Assembly (NCBI RefSeq): GCF_000499385.1
Contig: NW_013654793.1
Span: 1 to 31,272 of the forward strand
Direction: 5' to 3'
From: Eimeria necatrix
Taxonomy: Eukaryota > Apicomplexa > Conoidasida > Eucoccidiorida > Eimeriidae
Length of the DNA stretch: 31,272 nt
In this document: positions 26,987 through 31,272 of the stretch, piece by piece
Layout of the letters: each line of letters starts with the position of its first letter
How positions within the stretch are numbered: the first letter of the stretch is position 1
The notes under the pieces: model-generated
What the model was told of the DNA's origin: nothing
What the model saw: the letters and a program-made list of their open reading frames with translations, nothing else
Database searches by the model: none
Translations under genes and position numbers: made by a program

Positions 26987-27068
26987 CCGCCCGCGAAGAG
27001 GCCGGACGCAGCGCCACTGTGGGGCTCTGCCCGCCTGCTGCGCTGCTGTCGCCCTCAGCAACGGCCAT
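25042..27068 (-). CDS. Four-exon gene, 396-residue helical Ala/Gln-rich protein, unrecognised
   Basis: The ATG at 27068 sits in a strong context (GCCACCATGG). Exons 27068-26723, 26413-26169, 25733-25635 and 25542-25042 have GT-AG borders, phases 1, 0 and 0 that agree, and a TGA stop after …GGANNN. Total length is 1,191 nt. After an A/S-rich start the protein has a conventional helical stretch, RVCQLLLERHGSRVVQLLL, then KKLLRAFLAFALRP and EPLLLMPVLLRKSSNPEVAK, joined across intron 1, then VLEMVKEETEAAAKE. A charged polyQ coiled-coil-like segment (SRVQELIREQQRRCKQ) follows, then HEKLIIEAIIFAASENA and CEQLVEFAPAVLTRVIQIEV, and a poly-Ser tail. It has no signal peptide or membrane span. A HEAT/ARM-like fold is possible; I do not recognise the family. 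The acceptor of exon 3 (CTTCAAG) is the weakest site. Confidence 0.6.
26045..26160. repeat. GCAGCAGCGCAGCAGCAGCA higher-order repeat in intron
   Basis: Alternating GCAGCAGCAGCGCA and GCAGCAGCACA blocks (about ten), a higher-order derivative of CAG, in intron 2 of the four-exon gene (26168-25734). Confidence 0.85.
26505..26572. repeat. (AAATAAATATAA)n intron array
   Basis: About five 12-bp units in intron 1 of the four-exon gene (26722-26414). Confidence 0.85.
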
Positions 27069-27802
27069 GGTGGCGAAATCTGCGGGAATCTGAAAACTTG
27101 CACAGCGGGTTCTGCTGCGTTTGGCTGCGACGGGGGCAGCAAACGAGGCGTGAAAGCTCTCCTTATGAGTCAAAAAAAACAAAAAGAATAAATTAAATCT
27201 GCTGGCCTTCAGCTGGGACGCGAGGTTTCTTAGTTCTGGAGATCTACGCAGGTGACTTCCAACCACTCCTGCTGCTGCAGCGCGAGCGCCCTCCGGTGTA
27301 CATCCACCGCGAGGCAAGCCTACCTCCAGCCGCAAGTGGAATTCGAGTAAAAAATTAAATGCAAAAAGGCAAAAGACTTTTTAAAACGCAAACTTTTCGA
27401 AATCCTGTTGTCTTAATTGGAAATCCCCACCAGCCCCGGCAGCCCCAGTCGGCGGCGATCACTGCTTCCTCGCTGCTGCCTTCTCTGCCTTCTGCTGTCG
27501 CTGCACGCCTTTTAAATTCGAATTTCGCATTTCCTTCTAATAATTTCAAAACAGAAAATGTTTTAAATAATTCAGCGACGAAATTCCCGCAAAAAAGCGG
27601 CGGCGTGGCCCCGTATTCCGCCAGTGGTCCAGTGGATGCTGCACTAGAGGCCCGGCGGCGGCTCAAATTCTGCCATTTTCTGCGGGAATTGCAGCCAATT
27701 TTCTGCATTTTTCTACTTTAAATCCTCTAAAATAGTAAAAAGCTGCAAAAATAGTCCCAGTGGTTCAAAAGTGGCTCAAAAATGAAACAAAAAACGCAAG
27801 AC
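27069..27802. other. Upstream region of the four-exon gene
   Basis: No gene is supported. It contains a variant of the dispersed palindrome (27294-27307), a copy of the CCAGTGGTCCAGTGG motif (27620-27635), and AT-rich patches. Overlapping frames on opposite strands (27355-27721) have no repeat bias or motif and are treated as chance. Confidence 0.5.
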
Positions 27803-27874
27803 GGGCTGTTCCGGGATTCGAACCCGGGACCTCTCGCACCCGAAGCGAGAATCATACCCCTAGACTAAACAGCC
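27803..27874 (-). tRNA. tRNA-Pro, anticodon CGG
   Basis: The minus strand folds as a 72-nt cloverleaf without an intron. The acceptor stem GGCTGTT pairs with AACAGCC, with discriminator C. The D arm contains TCTAGGGGTATGA. The anticodon stem is CTCGC/GCGAG with loop TTCGGGT, giving anticodon CGG. The T arm CCGGG-TTCGAAT-CCCGG has the standard B-box GGTTCGAATCC. It decodes CCG proline codons, suited to this G/C-rich, Pro-coding genome. A CCA end is not encoded, as expected for a nuclear tRNA. There is no clear oligo-T directly 3' of it on the minus strand; the nearest T-rich stretch is about 10 nt downstream (27782-27795). Confidence 0.96.
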
Positions 27875-29935
27875 ACGGTGAGTGGCTGTGTAGCTCTTTT
27901 GTCAAAATGGACTTTTGAATAAATAATAAATTCATTTTAATTAATAATTAATTATTATAAATAAATAATTAATATTAATTAAAAGGAATTTATTTGAAAA
28001 AGAATCTTTTAGACTTCCTGCATGCATTGGCCCGCCTGCAGGAAGCTGCTTTCCGCCGTCTGCTGCAGCGGGAAATATAACTTCAAATTTGAACAGCAAA
28101 GTTTCCCGAGGCCAAATAAGTCAAAATAAATAATTAAAAGTGTTTTATTATTTAAAATAAATTAATTAAAAGTGTTTTATTATTTAAAGTAAATCTTTAA
28201 AGAGTTTTAAACTGTTTAGTTTCCATTCTGATGCCCTCATAAGACAGACACAGGGGAAGGCTCTGATGCATGCAAGTTGAATTCGGTCTGCTTCGCCCAA
28301 ACTTGAGGGTTTAGTGTTTAGGGTTTAGGGTTTAGGGTTTAGGGTTTAGGGTGTATGTTTCAGGGCTGTAGGCTCTCTTGCATGCAACTTGAATTTTTTG
28401 TGTTTCGGCCAAAGTTTAGTGTTCAGGGTTTAGGGTTTAGGGTTTTAGGCTCTCACGCATGCAAACTGAACTCTTTCCCTTTGAGACAAAGGGTAGGGTT
28501 TAGGGTTTAGGGTTTAGGGTTTGAGTCTCCCATGCATGCAAATTGGATTCGTTCTGCATGCAACCATTTCGGCTGCACTTCTTTTAAGCTCGCCAGATGC
28601 AAAGACCCAAAAACAAGTTAAGTGCTTCATTTACTTTAATTTAAAGAAGTAAATTGCTTCTTTAAATTGGAATAAATGAATAAAATCCCTTTTTAATCTC
28701 CAGTGTAAAGACACTTCCAGCAGCGTCTGGGCAAACGAAAAGCGCTGCAGCAAGCTCTTCACCACTTGAAGTCTTTTTGGCATTTATTTATTTATTTCCA
28801 TTTGCTTCCTAACTTTCTTGTTTCTCCTTTCCTTTTGCTGCAGCAGCAAAAGGGACTCCGCAGCAGCAAGAACAGCTGAAGCTGCTGTGCGATTGATTTT
28901 GAATTTTGGACAAAGTTTCGCCCAAGGCTGTGTGATGAATCGGAATCCAAAGCAGATACTTTTATTTATTTATGAGCTTTTGAATTTCTAAAACAATTAG
29001 ACCTATCTCTTCCCTTTGGACTGCGTCGTTTTGCTGAATTCAATGCCGCGTTGCTGCTGCTGCTGCTGCTGCTGCAGCAAGAGCTGAAAACGGAGCTGCG
29101 GGTGCAGCAGCAAAAACTTGAACTGAAGAGCTCCTGCGGTGTCTGGTGAATAAACAAGTGGAAACAGCAATTAAATTCCTCAAGATCAACGTTATAAATA
29201 ATAATATTTGAGATTAATTGCAATTTAAATGCTGCTAAGTGGAAAGAAAGCTGCATCGCGGCTGTGCAGATCGCCTCTTGCGAGACGAGCTGCGGCGAAT
29301 CCGAGGAGTGGAACTGCAGGTAAGCGCGGCTTGACGTTCCTTCCAACTGCAAAGACAGCAAATAAAAAGTTTGAATTTAAAATATTTAAAATCAGAAATT
29401 GGAATTCTGCTTTCCGTTCGGCGCTGCTGCTGTGGGGTGAGACCCTGCGCGAGTGCTCGGCAGCGCAGCGAGTTCCCCGCGTGCAGCAACTCCGATTACC
29501 CCCTAAGAGAGAATCTTTGGGCGAATTTGGCCAAAATTTTGAGCAAATTTAGTCAAAAATATCCAAAAAAATAAACAATTTGCAGTTTTAAGCGGGCAAG
29601 GCGCTGGGATCGCGGACTGGGGCTGCCACCGACTATTCAGGGAGGAGCTGAATGCGCCGAGAGGGAAACTTCGGCTTTGGTGCGCCGCGCATGCACAGCT
29701 CCCCAATTAAATGCATTTAAAAGCTTAAATGCATTAAAGTGGAGTTTAAAATCCATTTATAAGCCGCAGCAAAGTCGCTGCTGCGCTGCAGCGGGCAGGC
29801 GGCTCGCCACTCCAGGCCACGGGGGGTGAGTCGCCGCAGCTCTGGCGCCGCTGAAGCCCTCCAGCTCTTCTCCTTTTCAAGTTTAAAGAACTAAATGCCA
29901 TTTAATTCATCAAAACTTCTTCAAAAGGCCTCACC
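27875..29935. other. Intergenic region between tRNA-Pro and VPS51
   Basis: It is AT-rich with two near-copies of AAAGTGTTTTATTATTTAAA (about 28137 and 28169), the telomere-type/GCATGC modules at 28.26-28.57 kb, a short CTG tract (29050-29078), and scattered GCATGC. Several short frames (29229-29552 and others) lack motifs and overlap on both strands, so no gene is called. Confidence 0.6.
28258..28570. repeat. Four diverged modules pairing GCATGCAA with TTTAGGG runs
   Basis: Modules start at about 28259, 28371, 28448 and 28524. Each begins GGCTCTC-like, continues GCATGCAA then NTTGAATTC-like, and the first three end in two to six TTTAGGG heptamers. TGCATGCA is a known apicomplexan AP2 (ApiAP2) binding word, so a regulatory role is possible but only inferred. 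Confidence 0.85.
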
Positions 29936-30121
29936 ATGGCCTCCGGCGCAGCTCGGGGGGCCCCCAACGGCCCCCCGGCGGAGTCCGCGGCGCCAGGGGC
30001 CTCCCCAGCAGCAGCAGCTTCCGCGGCGGGCCGCCCCCGCAGCCGCGTAGAGCAAATGCTGCATCTGTATTACGAATTGGAGGAGTCGGAAGTGGCGGAG
30101 TCTGCTGCTGAGGACCGGGCG

Positions 30122-30157
<36 letters not shown>

Positions 30158-30407
30158 GGCGCAGCAGCAGCAGGAGGCGCCGGGGGAGCGGCGTCGGCTG
30201 AGGGCGCGAAGAAGGGCGCCGAGAGGGAGCCGCAGCAGCAGCGGCTTGGCGCAGCAGCAGCAGCAGCAGCAGCGGGCGCGGGGAGCGCAGTGAAGACGGC
30301 GCTGCAGCTGCTGCAGGAGATCCCGTACCTGCAGCAGTCTGCTGCTGCTGCTGCTGCTGCTGGCGGGGGGTGCGGGGCGGGGGCCCCCGGGAGCGTGGCG
30401 AGCAGCG

Positions 30408-30443
<36 letters not shown>

Positions 30444-31272
30444 GGGAGCAGCTGGAAGCAGCAGCGCTGGACCTGGGGTCTGCGGAGTTCAACATGCAGG
30501 CCTTTTTTGCTGCTGCGCTGCAGCAGTGCTCGCTGCAGCAGCTGCTGCGGCTGCAGCAGGAGCTGGAGAGCAGCAGCAAAACTCTCGAGCGAGAAATGCA
30601 AACTTTAGTTTACGAAAACTACTCCAAGTTTTTGAGTGCCACAGAAGCTGTGGGGCGCGTGCGGGGGGCCCTGGGGGCCCTCGAGTTGCTGCTGCAGCAG
30701 CTAGCAGCAAAAGTGGCCCGCGTCGAGTGCAGCAGCAGCAAAGTCCTCGCCACGCTGCAGCAGCGGGCTGCAGCAATTGAGGACTTAGTCGCATTTAGGC
30801 AGCTCATTCAGCAGCTCCAAACCCTCGCCACTCTTCCCCATTTGCTGCGGCAGCACTTGGGGGCCCCCGACCCCCTGGGGGCCCTTCGGGTGTACGAACA
30901 CTCCAGGCTCTTTTTGGCGCAGCAGCAAACTTCCTGCTGCCACCTTCCCCGCCTGTCTTTGCTCAAGGCTGACGCCGATGCCCTCGCGGCCCGCGCCAAG
31001 CTGCTGCTGCTGCAGCAGCTCGACGCTCCCGCTGCAGCGGGGGCCCCGGGGGGCCCCCAGGGGGCCCCGGGGGCCCCGGGGGCCCCGGGGGGGCCCCTGG
31101 CGGCTTCCGGGGGCCCCGGGGGGCCCCTGGGCGGCCCGGGGGGCCCCGGGGGGCCCCCGGGGGCCCCCGCCGCTGCAGCGGGCCCCGCCGCGGAGGAGGG
31201 CCCGGGGGCCTCGGGGGCCCCCCGGGGGGCCCCCAGGGCCCAGCATGCAGGGGGGGCCCCGGGGGGCCCCCC
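29936..31272 (+). CDS. VPS51: VPS51 homologue (GARP/EARP tethering complex), 3' end outside window
   Basis: The ATG at 29936 (CTCACCATGG) opens a frame without a stop to the window end, 445 codons. It begins MASGAARGAPNGPPAES, then RSRVEQMLHLYYELEESEVA; Ala-rich runs interrupt. Residues ~185-270 carry the Vps51/Exo84/COG1 N-terminal signature: FNMQAFFAAAL, SLQQLLRLQQELE, then MQTLVYENYSKFLSATEAV (residues 221-239), the most conserved part of VPS51, then heptad-like helices (AIEDLVAFRQLIQQL) and LATLPHLLRQHL. VPS51 scaffolds the GARP and EARP complexes that tether endosome-derived vesicles at the trans-Golgi and endosomes. From about residue 365 the frame becomes a G/P/A-rich GGGGCCCC-coded stretch, which may be a real HAAR insertion or the start of an intron. 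No intron is needed before that. Confidence 0.85.
31035..31272 (+). repeat. GGGGGCCCC repeat block at window end
   Basis: Near-pure G/C tandem of GGGGGCCCC type, coding Gly-Ala-Pro-Gly-Gly-Pro in the VPS51 frame and running off the window. The same word flanks the assembly gap at 10.7 kb. Confidence 0.92.

Noticed and set aside
27355..27721. Opposed 117- and 120-codon frames
   Set aside because: Both strands are open over the same interval with no motif or codon signal; chance is the simplest explanation.
29229..29552. Plus-strand 107-codon frame before VPS51
   Set aside because: No motif, overlapped by minus-strand frames, and separated from VPS51 by non-coding AT-rich DNA.

Overview
The window looks like nuclear DNA of an Eimeria-type coccidian (Apicomplexa). 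Three things point there: (CAG)n/(CTG)n runs almost everywhere, read through exons as poly-Ala, -Gln, -Ser or -Leu (homopolymeric amino acid repeats, HAARs); interstitial blocks of the telomere-type heptamer AAACCCT/TTTAGGG; and intron-dense genes whose introns are short AT-rich minisatellites. The exact species cannot be read from the sequence. Because CAG arrays contain no stops in most frames, long open frames on both strands are common and most are meaningless. Genes were accepted here on domain motifs, non-repetitive sequence, or GT-AG joins whose phases agree.

Layout. 238-333 (+) is the last exon of an AGC-family kinase (NFD-type C-tail). 1016-8856 (+) is a large, many-exon, helical HEAT/ARM-like gene; its 3' third joins cleanly, and its middle carries AAACCCT arrays and a duplicated exon-like block. 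13410-9491 (-) is a low-complexity Ala/Gln/Gly-Pro protein of about 1,270 residues, broken by a 100-N assembly gap. About 13.7-16.26 kb is a (CAG)nACTGAG minisatellite open in five of six frames. 22117-16453 (-) is a STE20-like Ser/Thr kinase of about 1,290 residues; six exons were recovered with consistent phases. About 22.1-25.0 kb is mostly gene-poor, with a perfect AT-rich palindrome and a 43-bp tandem repeat. 27068-25042 (-) is a complete four-exon gene for a 396-residue unrecognised helical protein. A tRNA-Pro(CGG) lies at 27874-27803 (-). 28.26-28.57 kb holds four diverged modules pairing GCATGCA with TTTAGGG runs. From 29936 to the window end (+) runs an open frame for a VPS51 homologue (GARP/EARP tethering complex).

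The genes do not form a pathway; they are independent housekeeping or signalling loci. The most unusual material is non-genic: a dispersed perfect palindrome GGTGTACGTACACC with about a dozen variants, a second dispersed self-complementary motif around CCAGTGGTCCACTGG, several long palindromes, and telomere-type repeats embedded in or beside genes. I found no CRISPR array, transposase or viral gene.
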